Counted from the first letter of the stretch, positions 1 through 8,490 are shown. The stretch: DNA of 64,000 nt from Microbacterium abyssi (GCF_015277895.1 NZ_CP063815.1:3203288-3267287); one strand, 5' to 3'. The notes: generated from the sequence alone by a model not told the origin. A program made the numbers and translations.

Positions 1-155
1 GCGATGGGGTCTTCGGCCGACAGCGTCAGCAGCTGGGTCATCAGCAGCGTTCCGTTGTCGTCGTCGAGGGCGCCGTCGAGCACCAGGATGCGGTCGTGGA
101 ACAGGGCGCGTCTGGCCTCGGGGCCGAACTGCGGGATGGGGTTCTCTTCATTCAT
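1..155 (-). CDS. ClpP-family protease subunit, N-terminal fragment
   Basis: Partial gene: the start codon ATG is at 155 and the reading frame runs off the left edge after about 51 codons. The visible peptide begins MNEENPIPQF and continues with LFHDRILVLDGALDDDNG, then QLLTLSAEDP. This matches the start of ClpP subunits, where R-I-x-x-L-x-x-x-x-D-D is followed by Q-L-L-x-L-x-A-E-D-P before the first glycine-rich strand. The catalytic Ser, His and Asp lie outside the window, so activity cannot be judged. ClpP forms the chamber of a cytoplasmic ATP-dependent protease. The sequence is less canonical than main ClpP1/ClpP2, so it may be a paralogue. Confidence 0.72.
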   Translation of the reverse strand, partial: MNEENPIPQFGPEARRALFHDRILVLDGALDDDNGTLLMTQLLTLSAEDPI

Positions 156-240
156 GCGTTCAGCCTGCGCCTACCCGCACGCCCCCGCGTCGGAATCTGC
201 TCAGAGCCGTTCTGCCGTGGGCAGAGCGGCAGAAGCGAAC

Positions 241-278
241 GGTCCGCAGGCCGGGCGGTGCACCCCGTCCTGCGGACC
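241..278 (-). terminator. Hairpin terminator candidate after the heptad-repeat gene
   Basis: A perfect 10-bp inverted repeat, GGTCCGCAGG (241-250) and CCTGCGGACC (269-278), with an 18-nt GC-rich loop lies 11 nt downstream of the stop codon at 289. There is no clear U tract, as is usual for actinobacterial hairpin terminators. It also lies upstream of the ClpP-like gene, so a regulatory role is possible. Confidence 0.5.
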
Positions 279-288
279 GCTGGTTCAA

Positions 289-1842
289 CTATGCGAGCGC
301 GAGAGCCCTCCGGTGGCTGATGCGGTGACCGATCCAGAAGCCGATGGCGATCAGACCGGCCAGCGCGGTGCCCAGCATCCAGGGAAGCATCGACGGTGCG
401 GCGCCCGCGGTCGCCGTCGCCAGCGTGCCCGACCCGTCGGCGATGAGACCGTTGCCGGCCGCGAGGTCTGCGGCGCCCGCGGCGAGCGTCCCGCCTCCCT
501 CGGCGAGTGCGCCCGATCCTTCGGATACCGTCGCCGCCCCCTCGGCCAGCGTGCCGATGCCGGTGTCGAGATCGGCGGCTCCGCGCTGCAGAGTGGCGGT
601 CCCTTCGGCGAGCCTCGCCGCACCGTCGTCGAGGCTCGCGGCGCCCGAGTTCAGTCGTGCGGAACCTGCGTGCAGCGTCGACGCGCCCTCGGAGAGATCC
701 GACAGTCCGCCCGTGAGCGTGGCTGCCCCAGATGCGAGCTCGGCCGTCCCTGTCTTCAGCGGCTGCAGGCCCGTGGCGAGCTGTTCGGCGCCTGAGGACA
801 GCTTGGCCGTGCCCGCCTTCAGCGTCTTGGCGCCCTTGAGCAGCGCCGGTGCCCCCTTCTCGGTGTCGACCAGTGCGACGGTGCCCGGCCAGCCCTTCGA
901 GGCATCGCCGGTCACGATCGCGTTCACCGCTCCCGCGACCTGCTGTGCGCCACCCGCCGCAGCGATCGTGCCTTTCGCGAGCTGCGGTGCAGTCTTGGCC
1001 GCCCCTGCGATGCCGTCCACTTGAGCATCGACTTCGGCGGCGAGCGTGGCGAGTCGCTGCAGCTGCGCATCTGCGGGGTTCGCAGCGGCGAGGTCGGCGA
1101 GATCGGCGGCCAGCTGCTGTGAGTTCGCCGGGGCGCCGGTCGCCGCTGCTGTGATCGCCGCAGCTGCACCGTCGCTGGCGAGGGTCTGCAGCTCAGGGGT
1201 AACGGCGTCCGAGAGCTGCGCGCTGAATCCGCTTGCCGCCCCGAGCACAGCGCTGGCGTACTGGTGTGCTCCGGCAACTCCTGCCGAGAGGCCCGTGACA
1301 CCATCGAGAACCTGCTCGGCACCGGCATCCACGTCCTGCGCGCCGCCGGAGACCTTCTGCGCGCCATCGATCGCCGACCGGGCGCCAACATCAGCCTGCA
1401 ACAGGCCCGAGGTCAGCCGCTGCGCCCCGGCCGCTACGGACCGCGCCCCCTCGCTCACCCGGCTCGCCCCCGATTCAGCACTGGATGCACCGACGGCGAG
1501 AGTGTCTGCCCCCGCCGCAAGAGACGCCGCGCCGGTCGAAGCGCTGAGCGCACCGTCGGCGACTTTCTGCGAACCGTCATGGGCACTCGCTGCACCTTCG
1601 GCGAGCTCCTCCGTGCCGGCGGCGAGCTTGTCGGCACCCGTCGTGAGGTCCGCCGCACCGGCGGCCAGATCGGACGAGCCGTCCTTCGCCGCGACGGTGC
1701 CATCGGACAGTTCAGCCGCACCCGCGGCGATCTTGCCTGTGGTCACGAAGAAGAGGATGACCATCGCCGCAAGCAGGATGCTGAGGACGATTGCGGTGAT
1801 GCGCATGCCGTTTCCGTGCGCGTGGGATGTAGAACTCGTCAT
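289..1842 (-). CDS. Membrane protein with X-X-X-Leu-X-X-Gly heptad repeats (YhgE/Pip-like spacer)
   Basis: 517 aa. One N-terminal membrane helix (about residues 15-37) is followed by some 430 residues made almost entirely of glycine/alanine-rich heptads (pattern L-x-x-G-A-x-x, for example GADKLAAGTEELAEG). A second membrane helix (about 480-503) and a basic tail close the protein. This resembles the heptad-repeat spacer of YhgE/Pip and ESX/MMPL-associated membrane proteins, probably an extended extracytoplasmic coiled rod anchored at both ends. The ATG at 1842 is preferred because GGAG lies 6 nt upstream; a longer frame reaches 1923. Function is unknown; a role linking envelope transport proteins is inference from the family. 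Confidence 0.7.
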   Translation of the reverse strand: MTSSTSHAHGNGMRITAIVLSILLAAMVILFFVTTGKIAAGAAELSDGTVAAKDGSSDLAAGAADLTTGADKLAAGTEELAEGAASAHDGSQKVADGALSASTGAASLAAGADTLAVGASSAESGASRVSEGARSVAAGAQRLTSGLLQADVGARSAIDGAQKVSGGAQDVDAGAEQVLDGVTGLSAGVAGAHQYASAVLGAASGFSAQLSDAVTPELQTLASDGAAAAITAAATGAPANSQQLAADLADLAAANPADAQLQRLATLAAEVDAQVDGIAGAAKTAPQLAKGTIAAAGGAQQVAGAVNAIVTGDASKGWPGTVALVDTEKGAPALLKGAKTLKAGTAKLSSGAEQLATGLQPLKTGTAELASGAATLTGGLSDLSEGASTLHAGSARLNSGAASLDDGAARLAEGTATLQRGAADLDTGIGTLAEGAATVSEGSGALAEGGGTLAAGAADLAAGNGLIADGSGTLATATAGAAPSMLPWMLGTALAGLIAIGFWIGHRISHRRALALA

Positions 1843-1924
1843 TGAGGACTCCAAGGGTCGGTGGCGTCGTCGCCATCGGTGAGCGTATGGCCGTCCTGCT
1901 CGCACGCCCCGGACTTTGCGCATG

Positions 1925-1937
1925 GAAACCAGGTTTC
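1925..1937. promoter_or_regulatory. Palindrome, candidate operator
   Basis: GAAACC-A-GGTTTC is a perfect 6-bp inverted repeat in the 220-bp divergent region between the heptad-repeat gene and the metal importer. Its position about 85 bp upstream of the minus-strand gene suits a regulator site, but no regulator gene is adjacent. Confidence 0.3.
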
Positions 1938-1981
1938 TCTTCAGGTGGTACTCAGTTTTATGTCGCTAGTCCACAAACGTG

Positions 1982-1998
1982 GTTGACCTGCGGTCAAC
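1982..1998. promoter_or_regulatory. Palindrome GTTGACC-N3-GGTCAAC, candidate operator
   Basis: A perfect 7-bp inverted repeat separated by 3 nt. It lies 30 bp upstream of the -35 element proposed for the metal ABC operon, so it could serve either divergent gene. Function is inferred from symmetry only. Confidence 0.35.
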
Positions 1999-2027
1999 AG
2001 CGCATGACCGCCGCGCGCGGCGTCGCC

Positions 2028-2073
2028 TTGTTTTCGGCACGCCTAAAAGCTAGATTTTCGGTGTGCCTAAAAG
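2028..2073 (+). promoter_or_regulatory. Metal operon promoter with two DtxR/MntR-like operators
   Basis: TTGTTT (2028-2033) and TAGATT (2051-2056) are spaced 17 bp and place transcription start at about the GTG start codon (2063), giving a leaderless mRNA. Two near-identical imperfect palindromes, TTTTCGGCACGCCTAAAAG (2031-2049) and TTTTCGGTGTGCCTAAAAG (2055-2073), lie 24 bp apart. Their GGC-NN-GCC core with A/T-rich flanks resembles DtxR/MntR family boxes. One covers the spacer and part of the -35, the other the -10 and start codon, so metal-loaded repressor should shut the operon. Confidence 0.65.
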
Positions 2074-2995
2074 TGTTCCTCGGGGGCTCGCGCTCGTCGC
2101 GGTGGCAGCCGCCGCTCTCACCGGGTGCACGGGCCCGGATCCCGCGTCGCCCGACGACCGTCCTGTCGTTCTGACGACCTTCACGGTGCTCGCCGACATC
2201 GCGCAGAACGTCGCCGGCGATCACCTGCGCGTGGAGTCGATCACCAAGGCCGGCGCCGAGATCCACGGGTATGAGCCGACCCCCGGCGACGTGCGCCAGG
2301 CCACCGACGCCGAACTGATCCTGGACAACGGCCTGAATCTGGAGGCCTGGTTCGCGCAGTTCGTCGACTCGGTGCACGTGCCGCACGTCGTCGTCTCGGA
2401 CGGCGTCGAGGTGATGGACATCACGGAGGACGCGTACGCCGGCACGCCCAACCCGCACGCCTGGATGAGTCCACTGAACGTGCAGCTATACGTCGACAAC
2501 ATCGCCACCGCGTTCGCCGAGCTCGACCCATCGCACGCCGAGGAGTTCGCCGCGAACGCCGACGCGTACAAGAGCGAACTACAGCAGGTGCAGGACGATC
2601 TGGTCGCCGAACTGGCCGTGCTGCCGCAGAGCCAGCGAGCACTGGTGACGTGCGAGGGTGCGTTCTCGTACCTCGCACGCGACGCCGATCTCGCAGAGGC
2701 GTACATCTGGCCCGTGAACGCCGAGCAGCAGGCGACGCCGCGGCAGATCGCCGCGACCATCGAGTTCGTGAACGACAACGACGTGCCGGCGGTGTTCTGC
2801 GAGTCGACCGTGTCGGATCGTGCCATGCAGCAGGTGGTCGAGGCAACCGGCGCCGACTTCGGCGGCATCCTCTACGTCGACTCGCTGTCGACGCCCGACG
2901 GCCCGGTGCCCACTTACCTCGACCTGCTCCGGCACGACGCCGACGCGATCGTCGCCGGCCTCACCGCGCGAGCGGACGGGGCAAGCGGATCATGA
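2063..2995 (+). CDS. Metal (Mn/Zn/Fe) ABC transporter substrate-binding lipoprotein
   Basis: 310 aa, cluster A-I binding protein of the ZnuA/MntA/PsaA family. A lipobox LTGC puts the lipid-modified cysteine at residue 22. The four expected metal ligands can be placed: H68 (HGYEPTPGD), H132 (NPHAWMSP), E198 (CEGAFSY) and D273 (YVDSLS). His-His-Glu-Asp is the set typical of Mn/Fe-type proteins, whereas zinc binders usually have a third His and a His-rich loop, which is absent here. GTG at 2063 is chosen because it directly follows a -10 by 6 nt and the next residues give a signal peptide. The stop overlaps the next start (ATGA). First gene of a three-gene importer operon. Confidence 0.9.
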   Translation: MPKSVPRGLALVAVAAAALTGCTGPDPASPDDRPVVLTTFTVLADIAQNVAGDHLRVESITKAGAEIHGYEPTPGDVRQATDAELILDNGLNLEAWFAQFVDSVHVPHVVVSDGVEVMDITEDAYAGTPNPHAWMSPLNVQLYVDNIATAFAELDPSHAEEFAANADAYKSELQQVQDDLVAELAVLPQSQRALVTCEGAFSYLARDADLAEAYIWPVNAEQQATPRQIAATIEFVNDNDVPAVFCESTVSDRAMQQVVEATGADFGGILYVDSLSTPDGPVPTYLDLLRHDADAIVAGLTARADGASGS

Positions 2996-3711
2996 GCAGC
3001 ATCGAGGTCGCGGGCGCGACCGTCCGGTACGGCGACGTCCTCGCGCTCGAGGATGTGTCCCTGACGGTCGAGCCCGGTCGCGTCACCGGGCTGATCGGCA
3101 TGAACGGCTCCGGAAAGTCGACGCTGTTCAAGACGATTCTGGGGCTGGTGCATCCGGCATCCGGAACCGTCTCGATCGACGGCGGCGACCCGGCATCCGC
3201 TCGCAGGCGCGGCCGCATCGGGTACGTGCCGCAGAGCGAGGATGTCGACTGGGCGTTCCCCGTCTCGGTCCGCGACGTCGTCATGATGGGCCGGTACGGG
3301 CGGCAGGGTTTCCTGCGACGCGCGCGACCAGCGGATCGGGATGCCGTCGCCGACGCCCTCGAGCGCGTCGAGCTCACGGATCTCGCCGACCGGCAGATCG
3401 GGCAGCTGTCCGGCGGACAGCGCAAACGCGCGTTCGTCGCGCGCGGCATCGCCCAGGGTGCCGGCATCCTGCTGCTCGACGAGCCGTTCGCGGGCGTCGA
3501 CAAGCGCAGTGAGGCGACGATCGTCCGGCTGCTCCGCGAGCTCGCCGCGGCGGGCAGCACCGTGCTGGTGTCGACGCATGATCTGCACGCGCTGCCCTCG
3601 CTCGCCGACGAGGCCGTGCTGCTGCTGCGGCGGGTGCTGTTCCACGGATCGGTGGATGAGGCGCTGGAGCCTTCGCAGCTCGCGCGGGCCTTCGGGTTGG
3701 AGGCGCCATGA
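2992..3711 (+). CDS. Metal ABC transporter ATP-binding protein
   Basis: 239 aa, a single nucleotide-binding domain. Visible motifs are Walker A GMNGSGKST near residue 37, the Q-loop region YVPQSEDVDWAFP near 82, signature LSGGQRKR near 138, Walker B ILLLDEPFAGVD near 158, and switch His in STHDLH. The Y-V-P-Q and D-W-x-F-P context is typical of ZnuC/MntB-type metal importers. It energises the permease encoded next. It overlaps the genes on both sides by 4 nt (ATGA), implying translational coupling. Confidence 0.93.
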   Translation: MSSIEVAGATVRYGDVLALEDVSLTVEPGRVTGLIGMNGSGKSTLFKTILGLVHPASGTVSIDGGDPASARRRGRIGYVPQSEDVDWAFPVSVRDVVMMGRYGRQGFLRRARPADRDAVADALERVELTDLADRQIGQLSGGQRKRAFVARGIAQGAGILLLDEPFAGVDKRSEATIVRLLRELAAAGSTVLVSTHDLHALPSLADEAVLLLRRVLFHGSVDEALEPSQLARAFGLEAP

Positions 3712-4580
3712 TCCTCGACTGGATTCTCGAACCGCTGCAGTACGACTTCATGGTGCGGGCGCTGGTGACGACGGTGATCGCGGCGATCGTCTGCGCGCTG
3801 CTGTCATGCTGGCTGGTGCTGGTCGGCTGGTCGCTGATGGGCGACGCCGTCTCGCACGCGGTGCTGCCGGGCGTCGTTCTCGCCTACGTGCTCGGGGCGC
3901 CGTTCGCGATCGGCGCACTCGTGTTCGGGCTGCTGGCGGTCGCGCTGATCGGGCTGATCCGCGGCACGAGCCGGGTGAAGGAGGATGCCGCGATCGGCAT
4001 CGTGTTCAGCACCCTGTTCGCCCTCGGACTGGTGATGATCTCGATGACGCCCAGTCAGACCGATCTGAATCACATCATCTTCGGGAACATCCTCGGCGTA
4101 TCGGATGCCGACCTCGTGCAGATCGGCATCCTCGCGGCGGTCGCGTTCACCGTGCTCATCGTCAAGCGCCGCGACCTCACGCTGTACGCGTTCGATCCGA
4201 CGCACGCGTTCGCGATCGGCCTGTCGCCGCGAATGCTGGGCGCGCTGCTGCTCGGAGTGCTGGCGCTGACCGCGGTCGTCGCGCTGCAGGTGGTCGGCGT
4301 CGTGCTCGTGGTGGCGATGCTCATCATCCCCGGTGCGACGGCGTATCTGCTGACGGATCGGTTCGGGCGGATGCTGGTGATCGCACCCGTCCTCTCGGCG
4401 GTGTGCAGCGTCGTGGGGATCTATCTCAGCTACTGGATCGACGCGGCATCCGGCGGACTCGTCGTCGTCGTGCAGGGGTGCGTGTTCGCGCTCGTGTACC
4501 TGTTCTCGCCGCGGCAGGGAGTGATCGGGAAGCGCTGGCGCGCGCGGCGGGCTGCGGCTTCAGTGGCTTCGACTCGCTGA
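3708..4580 (+). CDS. Metal ABC transporter permease (ZnuB/MntC family)
   Basis: 290 aa polytopic membrane protein of the ABC-3 family with about eight hydrophobic segments. Conserved features include the early segment SLMGDAVSHAVLPGV and GLSPRMLGALLLG in the second half. It forms the channel of the importer with the preceding ATPase and lipoprotein. The last residues (ASVASTR) and the TGA stop are encoded by the start of a dispersed intergenic repeat (4561-4633), so the C terminus appears to have been reshaped by that repeat. It converges with the PLP enzyme gene. Confidence 0.92.
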   Translation: MILDWILEPLQYDFMVRALVTTVIAAIVCALLSCWLVLVGWSLMGDAVSHAVLPGVVLAYVLGAPFAIGALVFGLLAVALIGLIRGTSRVKEDAAIGIVFSTLFALGLVMISMTPSQTDLNHIIFGNILGVSDADLVQIGILAAVAFTVLIVKRRDLTLYAFDPTHAFAIGLSPRMLGALLLGVLALTAVVALQVVGVVLVVAMLIIPGATAYLLTDRFGRMLVIAPVLSAVCSVVGIYLSYWIDAASGGLVVVVQGCVFALVYLFSPRQGVIGKRWRARRAAASVASTR

Positions 4581-4633
4581 CGTTCACTCACCCTGTTTCG
4601 TCTGCGGCGGCTGCCCACCTCCGCTCAACGACC
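4561..4633. repeat. Dispersed palindromic repeat, single R arm
   Basis: The stretch GGCTTCGACTCGCTGACG ... CGTCTGCGGCGGCT ... CTCAACGACCCGC is one arm of the repeat family that also occurs at 36.5 kb and five times at 59.9-60.7 kb. The inverted F arm is missing here. It fills the gap between two convergent genes and supplies the stop codon of the upstream permease. It may help end transcription from both sides. Confidence 0.65.
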
Positions 4634-4640
4634 CGCTGTT

Positions 4641-5831
4641 TCAGCCCTGCCGGACGGTTTCGACGTCCACGCGGGCGAAGGCCTGGGCGAGATCGGCGAT
4701 GAGATCCGCCGGATTCTCCAGACCGATCGAGAGACGCAGCACGTCGGCATCCGGTCGTGCATCCGCGGGCACCGGACGATGCGTGAGCGCCGCTGGGTGC
4801 TGGATGAGCGAGTCCACGCCGCCCAGCGAGACCGCGTGGGTGAACAGCTCCACCGCGGACGCCACCGCACTCGCCGACGCGTACCCTCCCCGCATCCGCA
4901 TGGCGATCATCGCTCCCGTCCCGCGCATCTGCCGATCGAGGATCCCGAGCGGGTCACCGTCGAGCCCGGGGAAGAACACCTCGTCGATCTCGGGCCGATC
5001 GATCAGCCACTGCACGAGCTGCCGCGCGTTCTCCTGCTGCTGACGCATCCGCACCGGCAACGTCGTGAGACCGCGGTGCAGCAGGTACGCGCCGAGCGGG
5101 TGCAGCAGGCCGCCGGTCACGGCACGCACCCTGCGCAGCGCCTCGGCGATCTCCTCGCTGCAGGCGACGACGCCGGCGATCACGTCACCGTGCCCGCCGA
5201 GGTACTTCGTCGCACTGTGCAGCGACATCGCCGCGCCGTGGTCGAGCGGGTTCTGCAGGACCGGCGTCGCGAACGTGTTGTCGACGACGACCGGCACGCC
5301 TCCCGCCGCCGTGACGACAGCGGCGATGTCGACGAGGTCGAGCGTCGGGTTCGCGGGGGTCTCCATGACGACGAGACCGGTGTCGTGGCGGATGCTGACG
5401 CCCACCTCCGACGGGTGGCAGAAGGTCGTCTCGGTGCCGAGCAGCCCCGTGCCCAGCAGATGATCGGTGCCGCCGTAGAGCGGTCGCACCGCGACGACGT
5501 GTCGCCTGCCGGTCGCGGATGTCATCGCAAGGATCACCGCGGTCATCGCGGCCATGCCCGACGAGAACGCGACTGCGGCCTCGGCATGCTCCATCTCGGC
5601 GAGCGCGTCCTCGAACCGCGCGACGGTGGGATTCCACAGCCGCGCATAGACCAGGCTGCCGTCCTCGATCGGACGGCCGCCGCCCGCCATCGCCTCGTAC
5701 GAATCACCGCCGCGCTCGACATCTGGCAGCGGATTCGTGGTGGACAGATCTATCGGCAGGGCGTGCACGCCGAGTGCGGCGAGGTCGCCGCGTCCGCTGT
5801 GCACGGCGACGGTGTCGGGATGCAGACTCAT
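4641..5831 (-). CDS. PLP-dependent trans-sulfuration enzyme (cystathionine gamma-synthase / methionine gamma-lyase family)
   Basis: 396 aa, the usual length for the Cys/Met metabolism PLP family. The cofactor lysine lies in SATKYLGGHGDVIAG. Other family landmarks are YARLWNPTV (where Y-x-R-x-x-N-P-T is canonical), PLYGGTDHLL, ETPANPTL, and VDNTFATPVLQNPLDHGA. Members perform gamma-replacement or gamma/beta-elimination on homoserine esters, cystathionine or methionine; the exact substrate is not decided by these motifs. ATG 5831 begins MSLHPDTVAVH, the normal family start; the longer frame to 6113 overlaps the divergent regulator. The divergent Lrp gene suggests amino-acid-responsive control, as often seen for methionine gamma-lyases. 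Confidence 0.88.
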   Translation of the reverse strand: MSLHPDTVAVHSGRGDLAALGVHALPIDLSTTNPLPDVERGGDSYEAMAGGGRPIEDGSLVYARLWNPTVARFEDALAEMEHAEAAVAFSSGMAAMTAVILAMTSATGRRHVVAVRPLYGGTDHLLGTGLLGTETTFCHPSEVGVSIRHDTGLVVMETPANPTLDLVDIAAVVTAAGGVPVVVDNTFATPVLQNPLDHGAAMSLHSATKYLGGHGDVIAGVVACSEEIAEALRRVRAVTGGLLHPLGAYLLHRGLTTLPVRMRQQQENARQLVQWLIDRPEIDEVFFPGLDGDPLGILDRQMRGTGAMIAMRMRGGYASASAVASAVELFTHAVSLGGVDSLIQHPAALTHRPVPADARPDADVLRLSIGLENPADLIADLAQAFARVDVETVRQG

Positions 5832-5919
5832 ACCCCCACGTTGCCGGAATCCCAATGACGATGGGAGAATTCGACAGCATCCGCCGCTAACGCGGCCTGA
5901 ATGGCGTTCTTCAGCAAAG

Positions 5920-6411
5920 ATGCGCACCATGGAGGCGATGAGGTTGGCGAAAGCACAACTCGACGAGCTCGACCTGGAGATCCTCGCCGCGCTCAGCGCG
6001 CGCGCCGACCTCACCAACAAGGCGCTCGCGCAGCAGCTCGGGCTCGCGGAATCCACCTGCGCGCACCGCGTGCGGGGTCTGCGCGATCGTGGCATCATCC
6101 GCGACAGCCGCATCCGGCTCGATGCGACGGCGCTCGGCTACCCGCTGGAGGCGATCATCAAGGTGCGGCTTGCCAACCACACCGGCGAGAAGGTCAACGC
6201 GCTGTTCGACGCGCTCGTCGCGACGCCGAGGGTGCTGCAGGTGTTCCACGTCGCCGGGGTCGACGATTTCCTCGTGCACGTCGCCGTGCAGGATGCCGCG
6301 GCCCTCCGCGACATCGTCCTGGAGCACATCACGGTGCATCCGGTGGTCCGCGGCACCGAGACCCAGCTGGTGTTCGAACTGCGCGACGGCCGCGGGATGC
6401 TGAACAGCTGA
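5920..6411 (+). CDS. Lrp/AsnC-family transcriptional regulator
   Basis: 163 aa. An N-terminal winged helix-turn-helix (LDELDLEILAALSARADLTNKALAQQLGLAESTCAHRVRGL) is followed by a C-terminal RAM ligand-binding beta-alpha domain (VFHVAGVDDFLVHVAV). These proteins are octameric or dimeric regulators responding to amino acids. The gene diverges from the trans-sulfuration enzyme, which is its most likely target. In-frame ATGs occur at 5920, 5929 and 5938; 5938 has GGAGG very close upstream, so the start is uncertain by 6 residues. A small palindrome TGAA-N8-TTCA (5898-5913) in the shared 88-bp region could be part of the operator. Confidence 0.88.
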   Translation: MRTMEAMRLAKAQLDELDLEILAALSARADLTNKALAQQLGLAESTCAHRVRGLRDRGIIRDSRIRLDATALGYPLEAIIKVRLANHTGEKVNALFDALVATPRVLQVFHVAGVDDFLVHVAVQDAAALRDIVLEHITVHPVVRGTETQLVFELRDGRGMLNS

Positions 6412-6412
6412 G

Positions 6413-6438
6413 GCGGCTTCGACTCCCTGAAACGACCC
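6413..6438. repeat. Remnant of the dispersed repeat between convergent genes
   Basis: GGCGGCTTCGACTCCCTGAAA, seen directly after the Lrp stop codon, resembles the start of the R arm found at 4561 and 60249. Only about 25 bp are left, so assignment to the family is tentative. Confidence 0.3.
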
Positions 6439-7911
6439 TCAGCGACGGAGCAGCTTCTTCCACCTCCGCTGCACGACCACCGGCACGGCCTGCGTGACCA
6501 CGGCATCCACGTTCAGCGAGCTGTTGTCAGGGCCCACGAGGGCGATCGGCGTAGTGAGGGTCGGCTCGAGCGGATCGACCGGCATCTTCGCCAGCGCCCG
6601 ATGCGCGCGCACGTACGCCGGGATGAGGATCACGACAGCGCCGACCCAGGCCAGCGGGTTGCTCATCGCGACGCCGGCGAAGCTGAGCACTGCGCCGAGC
6701 ACGACGGCTGCACCCACGCGCATGAACAGTTCGACGACGCCGGTGATGGTCGGGATCATCGCCTGCCCGAGGCCCTGCAGCGCACCGCGAAGCACGAACA
6801 GCACGCCGAGCAGCGCGTAGGTCGATCCGTTGATGATGAGCATCAGGTGCGCGAGCTCGACGACCTCGTCCGAGCCTTCGCCCACGAACAGCCGCACCAG
6901 GTGCGTGCCGAACGCGATGAGCACGACGCCGAGCAGGAGCGAGGCGATGATGGCCATCACGGTGGCCTGCTTCACTCCGGTGCGGATGCGGTCAGGACGC
7001 CTGCCGCCGAAGTTCTGCGCCACGTACATCGAGACGGCGAGGCCGAGGGACGCGAGGAGCGCCGTGGCAAGGCTGTCCACGCGTGACGCGGTCGTGTACG
7101 CCGCGACGGCTTCCGCGCCGAGGACGTTGAGCGCCACCTGCACGACGAGTGTTCCGATCGCGATGATGGAGGCCTGGAATCCCATCGGCAGTCCGAGTCG
7201 CAGATGGTCGGCGATGTCGTTCTTGGTGACCTTCCAGTCGGCGCGCCGCACGTGCAGAACCGGCATCCGGCGCCTGACGAACTCGAGGCACAGCAGCACC
7301 GACACCGCCTGCGCGACCACCGTCGCCAGGGCTGCCCCCGCGACTCCCCAGCCGACGGGCCCGACCAGCACGATGACGAGCACGACGTTCAGCGCGCAGG
7401 CGATCGTCAGGAAGATCAGCGGCGTCTTCGAGTCGCCGATAGCGCGGATGATCGCGGACAGATAGTTGAAGAACATGGTCGCGCCGCCTCCGAGGAAGCT
7501 CACCTGCGTGAACAGGGTCGCCTCGGCGAGCAGCTCAGGGGGTGTGCGCATGAGCACGAGGACCGGTTCGGCGAGCAGCGGGCCGCCGACCGTGATGAGG
7601 ATGCTGGCGACCGCCGAGAGCAGCGTGCCGGTGGCGACCGAGCGGCGGACTGCCGCGGCATCCTTCGCACCGAACGCCTGCGCAGTCGGAATGGCGAAAC
7701 CGCTCGTCATGCCCCACGCGAAGCCGAGCAGCAGGAACAGCAGGCTGCCGGTGGCACCGACGGCGGCGAGAGAGTTCACGCCGAGCTCACGCCCGACCAC
7801 GATCGTGTCGACGACCTGGTAGAGCTGCTGCACGACGTTGCCGATGAGCAGCGGCACGGAGAATGCGAGGATGACGCGCCAGGGGCGGCCCGTGGTGAGG
7901 GAGGTGGCCAT
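6439..7911 (-). CDS. MATE-family efflux transporter
   Basis: 490 aa with about twelve hydrophobic segments in two related halves. The start TGRPWRVILAFSVPLLIGNVVQQLYQVVDTIVVGR is the characteristic first helix of MATE exporters, and the later GLPMGFQASI marks the start of the second half. MATE proteins export cationic drugs and metabolites in exchange for H+ or Na+. A hydrophilic C-terminal extension of about 60 residues (from DPLEPTLTTP) is longer than usual. No substrate can be read from the sequence. The start is the first ATG; no strong ribosome-binding site is seen. Confidence 0.9.
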   Translation of the reverse strand: MATSLTTGRPWRVILAFSVPLLIGNVVQQLYQVVDTIVVGRELGVNSLAAVGATGSLLFLLLGFAWGMTSGFAIPTAQAFGAKDAAAVRRSVATGTLLSAVASILITVGGPLLAEPVLVLMRTPPELLAEATLFTQVSFLGGGATMFFNYLSAIIRAIGDSKTPLIFLTIACALNVVLVIVLVGPVGWGVAGAALATVVAQAVSVLLCLEFVRRRMPVLHVRRADWKVTKNDIADHLRLGLPMGFQASIIAIGTLVVQVALNVLGAEAVAAYTTASRVDSLATALLASLGLAVSMYVAQNFGGRRPDRIRTGVKQATVMAIIASLLLGVVLIAFGTHLVRLFVGEGSDEVVELAHLMLIINGSTYALLGVLFVLRGALQGLGQAMIPTITGVVELFMRVGAAVVLGAVLSFAGVAMSNPLAWVGAVVILIPAYVRAHRALAKMPVDPLEPTLTTPIALVGPDNSSLNVDAVVTQAVPVVVQRRWKKLLRR

Positions 7912-7976
7912 ACGGGGAAAGGGCTTCCGGAACGAAGATCGGGGGATCGGACGCCGGCGACCGGCGGGCGATCAGT

Positions 7977-8369
7977 CTATCGAATCGATTCGGGGCCAAC
8001 AGTGCGGACGCCGCCGATTCGCCGGGGCGCCGTGGGTGCCGCAGGAGCCGCTGCGGCGGCCACCGGTTCGGACTTGGGGCGCGCCTCGAATCTGCGGACC
8101 ACGGGGCGCGCGAAGGCTCCCAGCAGAAGCGCCGCAACGAGACCGCCGGCTGCGACGAGCGCCGGAATCCACTGTCCGGAGAAGCCGGACGTCAGGCTCA
8201 GCATCGCTGCCCCGATCCACACCGCCGCCGCTCCGCCGGCCACGCCCGGGGCTCCGACTGCGAGCGCGACGACCACGACGATCGCGCACATCAGGGCGAG
8301 TCCTGCTCCCGCGAGTCCGATCCACAGGAAGACCTCTGCAAGGTCGCGCACCACACCGATCGTTGACAT
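7977..8369 (-). CDS. Small membrane protein of unknown function
   Basis: 130 aa. Three to four hydrophobic segments occupy residues 8-90 (for example LWIGLAGAGLALMCAIVVVVALAVG), followed by a basic, Ala/Pro-rich cytoplasmic tail (FEARPKSEPVAAAAAPAAPTAP in part). A G-rich ribosome-binding site (GGGGGG) lies 5-6 nt before the ATG. No family was recognised. It lies alone between the MATE gene and a divergent hydrolase. Confidence 0.65.
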   Translation of the reverse strand: MSTIGVVRDLAEVFLWIGLAGAGLALMCAIVVVVALAVGAPGVAGGAAAVWIGAAMLSLTSGFSGQWIPALVAAGGLVAALLLGAFARPVVRRFEARPKSEPVAAAAAPAAPTAPRRIGGVRTVGPESIR

Positions 8370-8490
8370 TCTGACCCCCCGGTCGCCTCCGTCACTCTCA
8401 AGGTACGTACTTCGCGACGCCCCCGCATCAGCCGAAAGGATGATGTTACGGAAACGGGTCCGAGAAGCCGCCGCAGCGCGCGCAGGAGGC

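Noticed and set aside
6439..7911. Lipid II flippase MurJ substitute
   Set aside because: The N-terminal and mid-protein signatures are those of MATE drug exporters, not of MurJ.
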